Position numbers and translations under genes: made by a program | Shown: piece by piece, positions 16,140 to 23,961 of the stretch | Layout of the letters: each line of letters begins with the position of its first letter | Numbering within the stretch: position 1 is the first letter of the stretch | Notes under the pieces: generated by a model | The model's input: the letters and a program-made list of their open reading frames with translations, nothing else | What the model was told of the DNA's origin: nothing | Databases searched by the model: none | DNA from: Gammaproteobacteria bacterium | GTDB taxonomy: Bacteria; Pseudomonadota; Gammaproteobacteria; Pseudomonadales; Azotimanducaceae | DNA length: 52,250 nucleotides | Assembly (NCBI GenBank): GCA_009839505.1 | Contig: VXPO01000131.1 | Location: forward strand, 1 to 52,250 | Direction of reading: 5' to 3'

Positions 16140-16900
16140 CGGCCCTTGAACTCCGGCGGCCGGCGTTCGCGCCAAGCCTTCATGCCCTCCAGGCGATCCT
16201 CGATCACGTGGGTCTGGCGGATGCCCAGCGAATGCACCATGGCGGCGTCGAAGGGCAGATCGAGCTGCGGCAGGACCTGCAGCTTGTGGACTTCCCAGGA
16301 TCGGGTCGGGAGCTTGGCGATCTCGTCCGCCAGTTCCTGTGCGCGAGCCTGGAAGCGGTTGTCGTCCACGACTTCGTGGACCAGTTGAATGCGCTTCGCC
16401 TCGGCGGCGTCGACATCCTCGCCCAGGAGCAGGATGCGCATGGCTTGGGATTGACCGATCAGCTTGGGCAGCAGGTAGGTGATCCCGGTGGCGGCGGCAC
16501 GTCCTTGGTGGATGCGCGGATCGCCGATGCGAGCGCTTGACGAGGCGAGGCGGATATCGCAAACGCATGCGAGGTCCAGCGCGAGGCCCAGGACCTCGCC
16601 GTGGACGAGAGCCAGCGTCGGCTTCATGAACTCCCGGAGCGCCCGGATGGCGTCCTGTTCCGGCAACGGCCCGGGCCCGTGGGATCCGCTCGGATGCCGA
16701 TGCGCGAGGCGTTGCGGCCAATCGCCCATGTTGCTCCAGTCGTCGCCGCCGCTCTTGCAGTCAAGGACAAGCGCCCGCACGTCGTCGTCGCTGGCGGCGG
16801 CCGTCACGGCTTCGCGCAACGCCTCCAGCATCGGGTAGTCGATCAGCCGACCGCCGAGGCTGATGGTCGTGACGGGCCCCCCGGCGCGGATGTCCAGCAT
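16136..16900 (-). CDS. Crotonase-fold protein B, both catalytic glutamates replaced
   Basis: A 254-residue crotonase-family protein, first gene of the three-gene minus-strand unit with crotonase A and NIPSNAP. It has the same two substitutions as its neighbour: VLGLALDLACVCD with Asp109 for the first Glu and IGDPRIHQGRAAA with Arg129 for the second. The oxyanion-hole region is altered too (LDCKSGGDDWSNMGDW instead of the usual FSAGxDL). The shared GDPRIH motif shows that A and B are related, and the ATGA coupling suggests equimolar synthesis. They may form mixed oligomers. The substrate is unknown but a CoA ester is likely. Confidence 0.85.
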   Translation of the reverse strand: MLDIRAGGPVTTISLGGRLIDYPMLEALREAVTAAASDDDVRALVLDCKSGGDDWSNMGDWPQRLAHRHPSGSHGPGPLPEQDAIRALREFMKPTLALVHGEVLGLALDLACVCDIRLASSSARIGDPRIHQGRAAATGITYLLPKLIGQSQAMRILLLGEDVDAAEAKRIQLVHEVVDDNRFQARAQELADEIAKLPTRSWEVHKLQVLPQLDLPFDAAMVHSLGIRQTHVIEDRLEGMKAWRERRPPEFKGR

Positions 16901-16968
16901 GGTCTTTCCAATCCCCCTGATGTGTCGGCATGATACGGAAGTTCAGGATCACAAGGCGGAGGTGCGAA

Positions 16969-17373
16969 GTGCGCCATTGTCATCTGACCCTCGTATTGCT
17001 GGCACTGGGTATCGGTGGGTGCGCGACCGTCCAGCGCGGCCCGACCGAGACGTTCGTCGTGCGCAGCACGCCGAGCGGCGCTGAAGTGTTCTCCACCACC
17101 GGCTGGGAGTGCACGACGCCGTGCGCCGTCAAGGTCGCCCGGCGGGGGGACTTCGTGGTCACCGTGCGCAAGGAAGGCTACGTTACCCGGACCGTGAGCG
17201 TGAAATCCGTGCCGGTTCAGAAGAACAAGCGAACGCTCGGGGACCGCGTGCACGTTCCGACGGGGCTGATCGGTTCTGCCGCCGACTTGGCAAGCGGGGC
17301 GAACCGGGAGCACCAGCCCAACCCGTTGGAGGTAACGCTGGAGCAGGAGTCGCCCAATCCGGCGCTGGACTGA
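16969..17373 (+). CDS. PEGA-domain lipoprotein
   Basis: A 134-residue predicted lipoprotein. I choose GTG 16969 because GGAGG lies 6 bp upstream and the peptide then opens with a normal lipoprotein signal, HLTLVLLALGIGGC, with a lipidated Cys. An in-frame ATG at 16930 would add 13 basic residues. After the signal comes one PEGA-like repeat: VRSTPSGAEVFSTTGWECTTPCAVKV... with the closing G-YVTRTVSVK. PEGA domains are small surface or periplasmic beta domains of unknown binding function. It is divergent from the crotonase operon and convergent with yoeB. Confidence 0.78.
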   Translation: MRHCHLTLVLLALGIGGCATVQRGPTETFVVRSTPSGAEVFSTTGWECTTPCAVKVARRGDFVVTVRKEGYVTRTVSVKSVPVQKNKRTLGDRVHVPTGLIGSAADLASGANREHQPNPLEVTLEQESPNPALD

Positions 17374-17435
17374 TTGACGCCAGTATGCGCTAGGGGAGGG
17401 CGACCGCGCGTCCTGTCGACCCCGGCTGTCGCCCG

Positions 17436-17451
17436 TTGCGGTGCTCCGCAA
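17436..17451. terminator. Small hairpin between converging genes
   Basis: TTGCGG and CCGCAA pair perfectly around the loop TGCT, 63 bp after the PEGA lipoprotein stop and 5 bp before the end of yoeB. No U-run follows. It is a candidate transcript end, but the sequence alone does not prove it. Confidence 0.35.
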
Positions 17452-17455
17452 TGAC

Positions 17456-17725
17456 TCAATAGTGGTAGCGGCACTGAACAACCGTGCACGTGTCATTCTC
17501 CAGCCGGTACACCAGGCGGTGTTCCTGGGTGATTCTTCTGGACCAGTAGCCGCTCAGCTCGTATTTCAGTGGTTCAGGGTTCCCCATGCCGGACTTCGGA
17601 TCGCGCAGACAGTCCGCGATCAGTCGTGCAATCCGCTGTGCGATTTTCGGATCCGCCCTGACCCAGTACTGATAGTCCTCCCAGGCTTGGCGCGAGAACG
17701 CGATGCCCGGCTCGCGTTGGGCCAA
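17456..17725 (-). CDS. yoeB: YoeB-type mRNA interferase toxin
   Basis: An 89-residue RelE-superfamily toxin that cuts mRNA on the ribosome. The match to E. coli YoeB is direct: NPEPLKYELSGYWSRRITQEH and the terminal CRYHY. The catalytic set is present, with Glu51, Arg70, His88 and Tyr89 corresponding to E. coli Glu46, Arg65, His83 and Tyr84. The toxin should therefore be active. The only plausible start is TTG at 17725, 3 bp after the antitoxin stop, a weak start that would keep toxin below antitoxin. It is second in the antitoxin-toxin operon. Confidence 0.95.
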   Translation of the reverse strand: MAQREPGIAFSRQAWEDYQYWVRADPKIAQRIARLIADCLRDPKSGMGNPEPLKYELSGYWSRRITQEHRLVYRLENDTCTVVQCRYHY

Positions 17726-17728
17726 GGC

Positions 17729-18001
17729 TCACTGCTCTTCGACGAAGCCGTCGACGATCCTGACCGGCAACGCCTCGCCCTCTTCGACCTCGGCGATGGC
17801 GTCGCGGAGTCTTTTGGCGTTGGCGGGCGAGCGGAGTAGGTGGAATGTGTCGAGGATGGCGTCGAGTTCGGACTTGGCCATCATCACGACGGGTTCTCCG
17901 GCCTTGCGCGTGATGACGATGGTGACGCGGTCGTCGACGGCGGCGTCCAGGGCGGACTTCAGGTTCCGGCGGGCTTCGGTGTAGTTGATTACGCGCTCCA
18001 T
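17729..18001 (-). CDS. yefM: YefM-type antitoxin
   Basis: A 90-residue antitoxin of the Phd/YefM family. The N-terminal DNA-binding half reads INYTEARRNLKSALDAA then ITRKAGEPVVMMAKSEL. The C-terminal toxin-binding half contains LLRSPANAKRLRDAIAEVEEG, nearly the same as in E. coli YefM. It neutralises YoeB by wrapping its active site and represses the operon, more tightly as the complex. It has an ATG start with the operator immediately upstream. The gene lies just after the mobA stop, so read-through from the formate dehydrogenase operon could also reach it. Confidence 0.95.
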   Translation of the reverse strand: MERVINYTEARRNLKSALDAAVDDRVTIVITRKAGEPVVMMAKSELDAILDTFHLLRSPANAKRLRDAIAEVEEGEALPVRIVDGFVEEQ

Positions 18002-18017
18002 GACCCGTTCTCGAGTA

Positions 18018-18040
18018 GCTGTACAGTTTATGGTACGCTA
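18018..18040 (-). promoter_or_regulatory. Candidate YefM-YoeB operator
   Basis: TGTACA at 18020-18025 followed by an imperfect partner TGGTACG about 12 bp away, immediately upstream of yefM. YefM-YoeB operators are known for TGTACA cores in paired palindromes. Part of the site lies inside the last codons of mobA, so coding and regulatory sequence overlap. Confidence 0.55.
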
Positions 18041-18648
18041 CTGCCTTGGCGCGTGGCAACCGTTCGTTCAAGAGTAGGCAACAATTCGCCTGCCCGCGCG
18101 AGGTCGTCGGGCGTATTGATGTTGAAGAAGCCGGCCGCGGGGAGCTCTACCTCCTCCACGCCGTGTGCCGCCAGCCAGCGGTGTACGGCGCGTCCGCCGC
18201 CGGTGTAGAAGCGGGCAAGCGATTCCACCCGGTCCGGGTCGAGCAGCATGGCGAGGTTCTGCCGATGTCCGCCGGCCGTGACCACCGCCGCGCCGGTTCG
18301 TTGACAGGTGGGCGCGAGGCTCGACACGAGGTTCAGGGGCAGAAAGGGCGTGTCGACCGGCGTCGTCAGGATCCAGGGCGTGCGAACGACGCTGCGTGCT
18401 GAGACGATGCCCGCCAAGGGTCCCTGGTCCCGATCCCCATCCTCGACCAGCGGGTAGCCGAGAGCCTCGTAGTCCCGTCGTTCGCGCACACCGGACAGCA
18501 CAACTGCGTCCACCTGGGGTTCCAGGCGTTCGATCAGGCGCGCGAGCAGGGTCTTTCCCGCCAACTCCACCAAGGGCTTGTCCACCCCGCCCAGCCGGCT
18601 GCCGCGCCCGCCGCACAGTACGACCGCCGTAGTTGGCGGAATGCTCAA
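18028..18648 (-). CDS. mobA: Molybdenum cofactor guanylyltransferase MobA
   Basis: A 206-residue cytoplasmic nucleotidyltransferase. It opens with VVLCGGRGSRLGGVDKPLVEL, the MobA GTP-binding signature, and shows DQGPLAGI and TTPVDTPFLP, the metal-binding loop. FNINTPDDL near the C-terminus is also family-typical. It joins GMP to molybdopterin to make the bis-MGD cofactor needed by the formate dehydrogenase encoded upstream. The start is TTG, whose last bases overlap the fdhD stop (TTGA), so translation is coupled. It is last in the fdsG-fdsB-fdsA-fdhD-mobA operon, a sensible cofactor-supply arrangement. Confidence 0.93.
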   Translation of the reverse strand: MSIPPTTAVVLCGGRGSRLGGVDKPLVELAGKTLLARLIERLEPQVDAVVLSGVRERRDYEALGYPLVEDGDRDQGPLAGIVSARSVVRTPWILTTPVDTPFLPLNLVSSLAPTCQRTGAAVVTAGGHRQNLAMLLDPDRVESLARFYTGGGRAVHRWLAAHGVEEVELPAAGFFNINTPDDLARAGELLPTLERTVATRQGSSVP

Positions 18649-19406
18649 ACGATGCGCCCGGGCTCGACGTAGGCGTTGAAGGTCCGGGCCTTTAGGAATC
18701 CCACCAGCGTAATGCCGAGCTCCGCAGCCAACTCCACGGCCAGGCTCGACGGTGGGCCGACGGCGGCCACGAACGCGGCGCGGGTCATGGCCACCTTCTG
18801 GATCAGCTCGAAGCTCGCGCGCCCCGAGAGCAGGATGCCGAATCCGGACAGCGGTGCCGGACCGTCGTCGAGACCCTCCGTCAGAAAGGATCCGATCAGC
18901 TTGTCCAACGCATTGTGCCGGCCGACATCCTCGCGCACGCGGTGGATGCGTCCCTCGGTGTCGAAACAGGCGGAGGCGTGCAATCCGCCGGTGCGGTCGA
19001 ACTCGGTCTGCGCGGCCCGCAGGGTGGCGGGGAGGCGTTTCAGATCCGCAGCAGCGATAGCGAAGTCGCCGCGTTCGCCTGGCGGAATCTGGACCCGCAC
19101 GGCATCCAGGGACGCCTTGCCGCAGACGCCGCAGCTCGACGACGTGAAGAAGTGGCGCAGCAGGTGTCCGGGATCGAAGCGGACATGCTCTCCAAGGTCC
19201 ACCTTGACGACGTTGCGAATACCCTTGTCCGGGCTAGGTGGTCCGCAATGCTCGATGTTGTGGACGTCTCCGGGATCGGCGATTACGCCCTCCGTGAACA
19301 GGAACCCGACCGCCAGATCGAAGTCGTTTCCCGGCGTTCGCATCGTCACCGAGATGCTCTGTTCCGTCGGTCCCTCGGAGCCCTGGAACCCCAGTCGGAT
19401 CTCCAT
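18645..19406 (-). CDS. fdhD: FdhD sulfurtransferase for formate dehydrogenase
   Basis: At least 253 residues. FdhD passes sulfur from IscS to the Mo-bis-MGD cofactor and is essential for formate dehydrogenase activity. VTMRTPGNDFDLAVGFLFTE, the conserved SSSCGVCGKAS with its CxxC pair, HASACF and REDVGRHNALDKLIG are all present. The first ATG gives MEIRLGF, but the frame stays open 48 codons upstream and reads DLVTVEEP just before it, a stretch conserved in FdhD proteins. That extension has no ATG, GTG or TTG. Its outer limit is a CTG at 19550 overlapping the fdsA stop. The real start is therefore probably a rare codon upstream of 19406. Confidence 0.9.
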   Translation of the reverse strand: MEIRLGFQGSEGPTEQSISVTMRTPGNDFDLAVGFLFTEGVIADPGDVHNIEHCGPPSPDKGIRNVVKVDLGEHVRFDPGHLLRHFFTSSSCGVCGKASLDAVRVQIPPGERGDFAIAAADLKRLPATLRAAQTEFDRTGGLHASACFDTEGRIHRVREDVGRHNALDKLIGSFLTEGLDDGPAPLSGFGILLSGRASFELIQKVAMTRAAFVAAVGPPSSLAVELAAELGITLVGFLKARTFNAYVEPGRIV

Positions 19407-19546
19407 CGGTTCCTCGACCGTGACCAGATCCGTGTCTTCGTCGTTGTCGCGCCCATGGAACTCGACGCCGACGCGCAGACTCTGCGCCGGTGACGGGGCT
19501 GCGGGAATGGTTCGTGGGGAGGACGTGGGGGAGTCCTTGGCCCGTT

Positions 19547-22486
19547 TCAGGCCGCAGCCGGTCCGCTTGTGCTTCCCGGTGCCGTGGGTGACGCCTCCGA
19601 CCGCGCCGCCGGGCCGGCCGCCGCCAAGGCTGCAGCCTGCGTCCTGGCGCGATCCGCGAAGCGATCCTGCCAGTCGGAACGGTGATTGGCAGGACGTACC
19701 TCGACGGCGGTGACCTTGTATTCGGGGCAGTTGGTCGCCCAGTCGGAGAGCTCCGTGGTCACCACGTTGGTGCCGGTTTCCGGATGGTGGAAGGTGGTGT
19801 AGACGACGCCGGGCACGACGCGTTCGGTGACCGTGGCGCGCAGGGTGATCTCGCCGATTCGGCTGGTCACCGACACCCAGTCGTCGTTGCGCACGCCGCG
19901 TGTCTCGGCGTCGGCCGGATGGATTTCTAGCACGTCCTCGTCAAGCCATTCGACGTTGTCGGTGCGCCGGGTCTGGGCACCGACGTTGTACTGGGTCAGG
20001 ATGCGGCCGGTGGTGAGCAGCAACGGGAACTTGCGGTTCGCCCGTTCGGGGGTCGGCTGGTATTCCGTGACCATGAACTGGCCCTTGCCGCGAACGAATT
20101 CCTCCTGGTGCATCACCGGCGTGCCCAGCGGGGCCGTGTCGTTGCAGGGCCACTGCACGCTGCCTTCGCGGTCTATGAGATCGAAAGTGACGCCGGCGAA
20201 GATGGGCGTGAGCTCGGCGATCTCGGCGAGGATCTCCTCCACCGAGGTGTAGGCCATCGGGTAGCCCATGGCGTTGGCCAGCGCCTGGGTCGCCTCCCAC
20301 TCCTGCATCCCGGCCTTGGACGGCATGACGGCCCGTACGCGGTTGATGCGCCGTTCGGCGTTGATGAACGTGCCGTCCTTCTCGAGGAACGACGAGCCGG
20401 GCAGGAAAACATGGGCGAACTTGGCGGTCTCGTTGAGGAACAGGTCCTGAACCACGACGCACTCCATGGCGCCCAAGGCGGCCTCGACGTGCTGGGTGTT
20501 CGGATCCGATTGGGCGATGTCCTCGCCCTGGATGTAGATGCCCTTGTAGTTGCCGGCGCAGGCTTCGTCGAGCATGTTCGGAATGCGGTAGCCGGGCTCC
20601 GGGTCGAGATCGACCTGCCAGTGGGCGGAGAACTCGGCGCGGACTGCGTCGTCGGCCACCGGCCGGTAGCCCGAGTACTCGTGCGGGAACGAACCCACGT
20701 CGCATGAGCCCTGGACGTTGTTCTGGCCGCGCAGCGGGTTCACGCCGACCCCGGGTCCGCCGATGTTGCCCGTTGCCATGGCCAGGTTCGCCATGGCCAT
20801 CACCATGGTCGAGCCTTGGCTGTGCTCGGTGACGCCGAGGCCGTAGTAGATCGCCGAACGGCCTCCCGTGGCGTAGAGCCGGGCGGCGGCGCGTATGTCC
20901 TCGGCCGGTACGCCGAGAATGTCGCTCACGGCCTCCGGCGAGTTGGCGGCGTCGCGGGCGAAGTCCAGCCACTCGCGGAAGGAGGCGGTGTCGCAGCGCT
21001 TGGCGACGAAGTCGTGGTCGACGAGGTCTTCGGTTACCACTACGTGCGCGAAGGCGTTCATCAACGGCACATTCGTGCCCGGCTGCAGCGGCAGATGGTG
21101 GGTCGCCTCGATGTGCGGCGTGCGCACCAGGTCGATTCGGCGTGGGTCGCAGACAACGAGCTTTGCGCCCTCTCTGAGACGCCGCTTCATCTGCGAGGCG
21201 AACACCGGATGGCCCTCGGTGGGATTGGCGCCGATCACCACCATGACGTCGGCGTATTGCACCGAGTCGAAGTTCTGCGTACCCGCCGACGTGCCGTAGG
21301 TCTGGCGCAGACCGTAGCCGGTGGGCGAGTGGCAGACCCTGGCGCAGGTGTCGACGTTGTTGTTGCCGAACGCGGCGCGGACCATCTTCTGCACCACCCA
21401 GACTTCCTCGTTGGTGCAGCGCGACGAGGTGATCCCGCCGATGGACGTCCTGCCGTGGCGCTCCTGGACATCCTTCAAGCGCTTGGCGGCGTATTCGATG
21501 GCGTCGTCCCAGCCGACTTCGCGCCAAGGGTCGTCGATGGACTCGCGGATCATCGGCGCGGTGATCCGGTCCCGGTGGTTGGCGTAGCCCCAGGCGAAGC
21601 GGCCCTTGACGCAGGAGTGGCCGTGGTTCGCCTTGCCGTCCTTGTGCGGCACCATGCGCACCACCACGTCGCCCTTGACCTCGGCGCGGAACGAGCAGCC
21701 GACGCCGCAGTACGCGCAGGTGGTGTCGACGCTGCGGTCAGGCACGCCGTGCTCAACCACCGACTTCTCGACCAAGGTGGCCGTGGGACAGGCCTGCACG
21801 CAGGCACCGCAGGAAACGCACTCGGAGTCGAAGAAATCGTCGGTGCTGGTGGCCACCTTGGAGCCGAAGCCTCGGCCGTCGATGGTCAGCGCGAAGGTGC
21901 CCTGAACCTCGTCGCAGGCGCGAACGCAGCGCGAACACACGATGCACTTCGCGGGGTCGAACTGGAAGTAGGGATTCGACGTGTCCTTGACGGCGTCGAG
22001 GTGGTTGGCGCCTTGCTCGTAGCGAACGTCGCGTAGACCGACCGCGCCGGCAACGTCCTCCAGCTCGCAGTCGCCGTTGGCGGGACAGGTCAGGCAGTCG
22101 AGGGGGTGGTCGGAGATGTACAGTTCGAGCACGCCCTTGCGAACCCGGGCGACCTGCTCGGTCTGGGTCCGAACCACCATGCCCGGCTGCACGGGCTCGG
22201 TGCACGACGCGACGAGACCCCGGCGGCCATCGATCTCGACGAGACAGACCCGGCACGAACCAAACGCGTTGAGACTGTCGGTGGCGCAGAGTTTGGGGAT
22301 GTCGAACCCGGATTCGCGGGCCGCGCGCATGATCGAAGTGCCGGCGGGGACTTCGATGGGCGCGCCGTCGATCACCAGTTCGACGGATTCCACGTCGGGA
22401 GGGGCGAATGCGGCCTTGTCGACCAGCGCCGGATCGACGTAATGCACCACCGGGGGCGTGCCGTAGTCGGATACCGAAATCGTCAT
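19547..22486 (-). CDS. fdsA: NAD-dependent formate dehydrogenase, catalytic alpha subunit
   Basis: A 979-residue molybdenum enzyme oxidising formate to CO2. In order it has a 2Fe-2S domain (Cys67, 78, 81, 95), a His-ligated 4Fe-4S site (His127, Cys131, 134, 140), two ferredoxin 4Fe-4S motifs (Cys181-191 and Cys223-233) and the FDH 4Fe-4S site (Cys257, 260, 264, 292). The bis-MGD domain follows, with Cys385 in CARVCHSPTGYG in place of selenocysteine. The layout matches the soluble, oxygen-tolerant FdsA type (about 960 residues in Cupriavidus). The Ala/Pro-rich last ~25 residues look like a disordered tail. It overlaps fdsB by ATGA. Confidence 0.96.
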   Translation of the reverse strand: MTISVSDYGTPPVVHYVDPALVDKAAFAPPDVESVELVIDGAPIEVPAGTSIMRAARESGFDIPKLCATDSLNAFGSCRVCLVEIDGRRGLVASCTEPVQPGMVVRTQTEQVARVRKGVLELYISDHPLDCLTCPANGDCELEDVAGAVGLRDVRYEQGANHLDAVKDTSNPYFQFDPAKCIVCSRCVRACDEVQGTFALTIDGRGFGSKVATSTDDFFDSECVSCGACVQACPTATLVEKSVVEHGVPDRSVDTTCAYCGVGCSFRAEVKGDVVVRMVPHKDGKANHGHSCVKGRFAWGYANHRDRITAPMIRESIDDPWREVGWDDAIEYAAKRLKDVQERHGRTSIGGITSSRCTNEEVWVVQKMVRAAFGNNNVDTCARVCHSPTGYGLRQTYGTSAGTQNFDSVQYADVMVVIGANPTEGHPVFASQMKRRLREGAKLVVCDPRRIDLVRTPHIEATHHLPLQPGTNVPLMNAFAHVVVTEDLVDHDFVAKRCDTASFREWLDFARDAANSPEAVSDILGVPAEDIRAAARLYATGGRSAIYYGLGVTEHSQGSTMVMAMANLAMATGNIGGPGVGVNPLRGQNNVQGSCDVGSFPHEYSGYRPVADDAVRAEFSAHWQVDLDPEPGYRIPNMLDEACAGNYKGIYIQGEDIAQSDPNTQHVEAALGAMECVVVQDLFLNETAKFAHVFLPGSSFLEKDGTFINAERRINRVRAVMPSKAGMQEWEATQALANAMGYPMAYTSVEEILAEIAELTPIFAGVTFDLIDREGSVQWPCNDTAPLGTPVMHQEEFVRGKGQFMVTEYQPTPERANRKFPLLLTTGRILTQYNVGAQTRRTDNVEWLDEDVLEIHPADAETRGVRNDDWVSVTSRIGEITLRATVTERVVPGVVYTTFHHPETGTNVVTTELSDWATNCPEYKVTAVEVRPANHRSDWQDRFADRARTQAAALAAAGPAARSEASPTAPGSTSGPAAA

Positions 22487-23961
22487 CGCCGAAAGTCCTC
22501 GGGGAACCGCTTAATCGCGCTCAGCACCGGAATGGGCGTCATGCCACCCATCTGGCAGAGGCTCGCCGTCTCCATCACTTCGCAAAGGTCTTCAATAATA
22601 GTTAATTTCGAATCGACCTCGCGACCCTCCATGACCGCCGCCATGGTCTCCTTGCCGCGCACGGATCCCAGCCTGCAGGGGGTGCACTTGCCGCACGACT
22701 CCACCTCGCAGAACTCGAACGCGTAGTGGGCTTGGCGGGCGAGATCGACGGTGTCGTCGAAGACCACGATACCGCCGTGGCCGATGCCGGCCCCGAGTTC
22801 CGCGACCGCCTCGTAGGTGAGCGGCGTGTCGAATTCGTCGGGCTTGAGATAGGCGCCGAGGGGCCCGCCGATCTGGATGGTGCGCACGGGACGACCGCTG
22901 CGCGTGCCGCCGCCGAAGCCGTTGACGATCTCGTCGATGGTGATGCCGAAAGGCACCTCGATGAGGCCGCCGCGCTGAACGTTGCCGGCGAGTTGGAAAG
23001 CCATCGTGCCCGTGGACCGCCCCACGCCAAGCTCGGCGTACCAGGTACCTCCGTGTTTCATGATCGCGGGCACGGCGGCGAACGAGATCACGTTGTGCAC
23101 AAGCGTCGGCGCACCGAACAGACCGCTGACGGCCGGTACCGGAGGCTTGACGCGAATCTCGCCGCGCTTGCCCTCGAGGCTCTCGAGCAGTGAGGTCTCC
23201 TCGCCACAGATGTACGCCCCAGCGCCGATGAAGAGTTCAAGATCGAAGTCCTTGCCGGAGCCCAGGATGTCGGTACCGAGGAGGTCGGCGGCGTAGGCAT
23301 TGTCGAGGGCGGACTGGAAGATGCCGGCGGCTACCGGGTACTCGGAGCGGAGGTAGACGTAGCCGCGGGACGCGCCAGTGGCGAGACCGGCGATGGTCAT
23401 GCCCTCGATCAGCCGGTACGGGTCGCCCTCCATCAACAGGCGGTCGGCGAAGGTCCCGGAGTCGCCCTCGTCGGCGTTGCAGACGATGTACTTCTGCTCG
23501 CCGGGCGTGTCGAACACGGTACGCCACTTGATGTGCGCGGGAAATCCGGCACCGCCGCGGCCGCGAAGGCCGGACGTCTCGACCTCCGCGATCATCGCCT
23601 CCGGATCCCGCAACAGGCAGTCTTCCAAAACCGTTGTTTTCGCCAGGTCCAGTGGATGGCGGTCGCCGGCCCGGTCGAATACCGCACGGGTCTGCCGGCG
23701 GAGATACTCGATGCCGTCCAGCGGGCCCAGGCAGTTCGGATGACGCTCGCGATGCTCGATGATCGCCGGGACATCGCCGGGGGCGACGTTGGCGAAGCCA
23801 AGACGGCTCCCTGAGTCATCCAGTTCAACCAGCGGCTCGGCCCAGCACATCCCGCGTGAACCGGTGCGTACCACGTCGATGTCGGCATCGACGAGCGCGG
23901 TGGCCACGTCGTCGGCACCGGCCGCGACCGCGGACGTGTCGAGAGGCACGTACGCCGTCAC
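22483..23961 (-). CDS. fdsB: Formate dehydrogenase beta subunit (NuoF-like, FMN/NAD)
   Basis: A 492-residue diaphorase subunit. I start it at GTG 23961, which overlaps the fdsG stop (GTGA). The 28 further in-frame residues lie inside fdsG. The N-terminal ~130 residues form the thioredoxin-like extension seen in FdsB. Then come the FMN/NADH motifs GRGGAGFPAHIKWR, NADEGDSGTFADR and GAGAYICGEETSLLESLEG, and the 4Fe-4S ligands SCGKCTPCRLG. It takes electrons from FdsA through the iron-sulfur chain to FMN and reduces NAD+. Tight overlaps on both sides indicate one coupled operon. Confidence 0.95.
   Translation of the reverse strand: MTAYVPLDTSAVAAGADDVATALVDADIDVVRTGSRGMCWAEPLVELDDSGSRLGFANVAPGDVPAIIEHRERHPNCLGPLDGIEYLRRQTRAVFDRAGDRHPLDLAKTTVLEDCLLRDPEAMIAEVETSGLRGRGGAGFPAHIKWRTVFDTPGEQKYIVCNADEGDSGTFADRLLMEGDPYRLIEGMTIAGLATGASRGYVYLRSEYPVAAGIFQSALDNAYAADLLGTDILGSGKDFDLELFIGAGAYICGEETSLLESLEGKRGEIRVKPPVPAVSGLFGAPTLVHNVISFAAVPAIMKHGGTWYAELGVGRSTGTMAFQLAGNVQRGGLIEVPFGITIDEIVNGFGGGTRSGRPVRTIQIGGPLGAYLKPDEFDTPLTYEAVAELGAGIGHGGIVVFDDTVDLARQAHYAFEFCEVESCGKCTPCRLGSVRGKETMAAVMEGREVDSKLTIIEDLCEVMETASLCQMGGMTPIPVLSAIKRFPEDFRR

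Noticed and set aside
16140-16721. N-terminal extension of crotonase A
   Set aside because: The frame is the shadow of crotonase B. The homology starts at MSDASAF.
19406-19550. fdsD-like small subunit gene between fdsA and fdhD
   Set aside because: Only about 140 bp are available, and the fdhD frame itself reads through with conserved residues.
19941-21527. 528-codon frame inside fdsA on the same strand
   Set aside because: Arg-rich shadow of the catalytic subunit gene, whose own frame carries all cofactor motifs.
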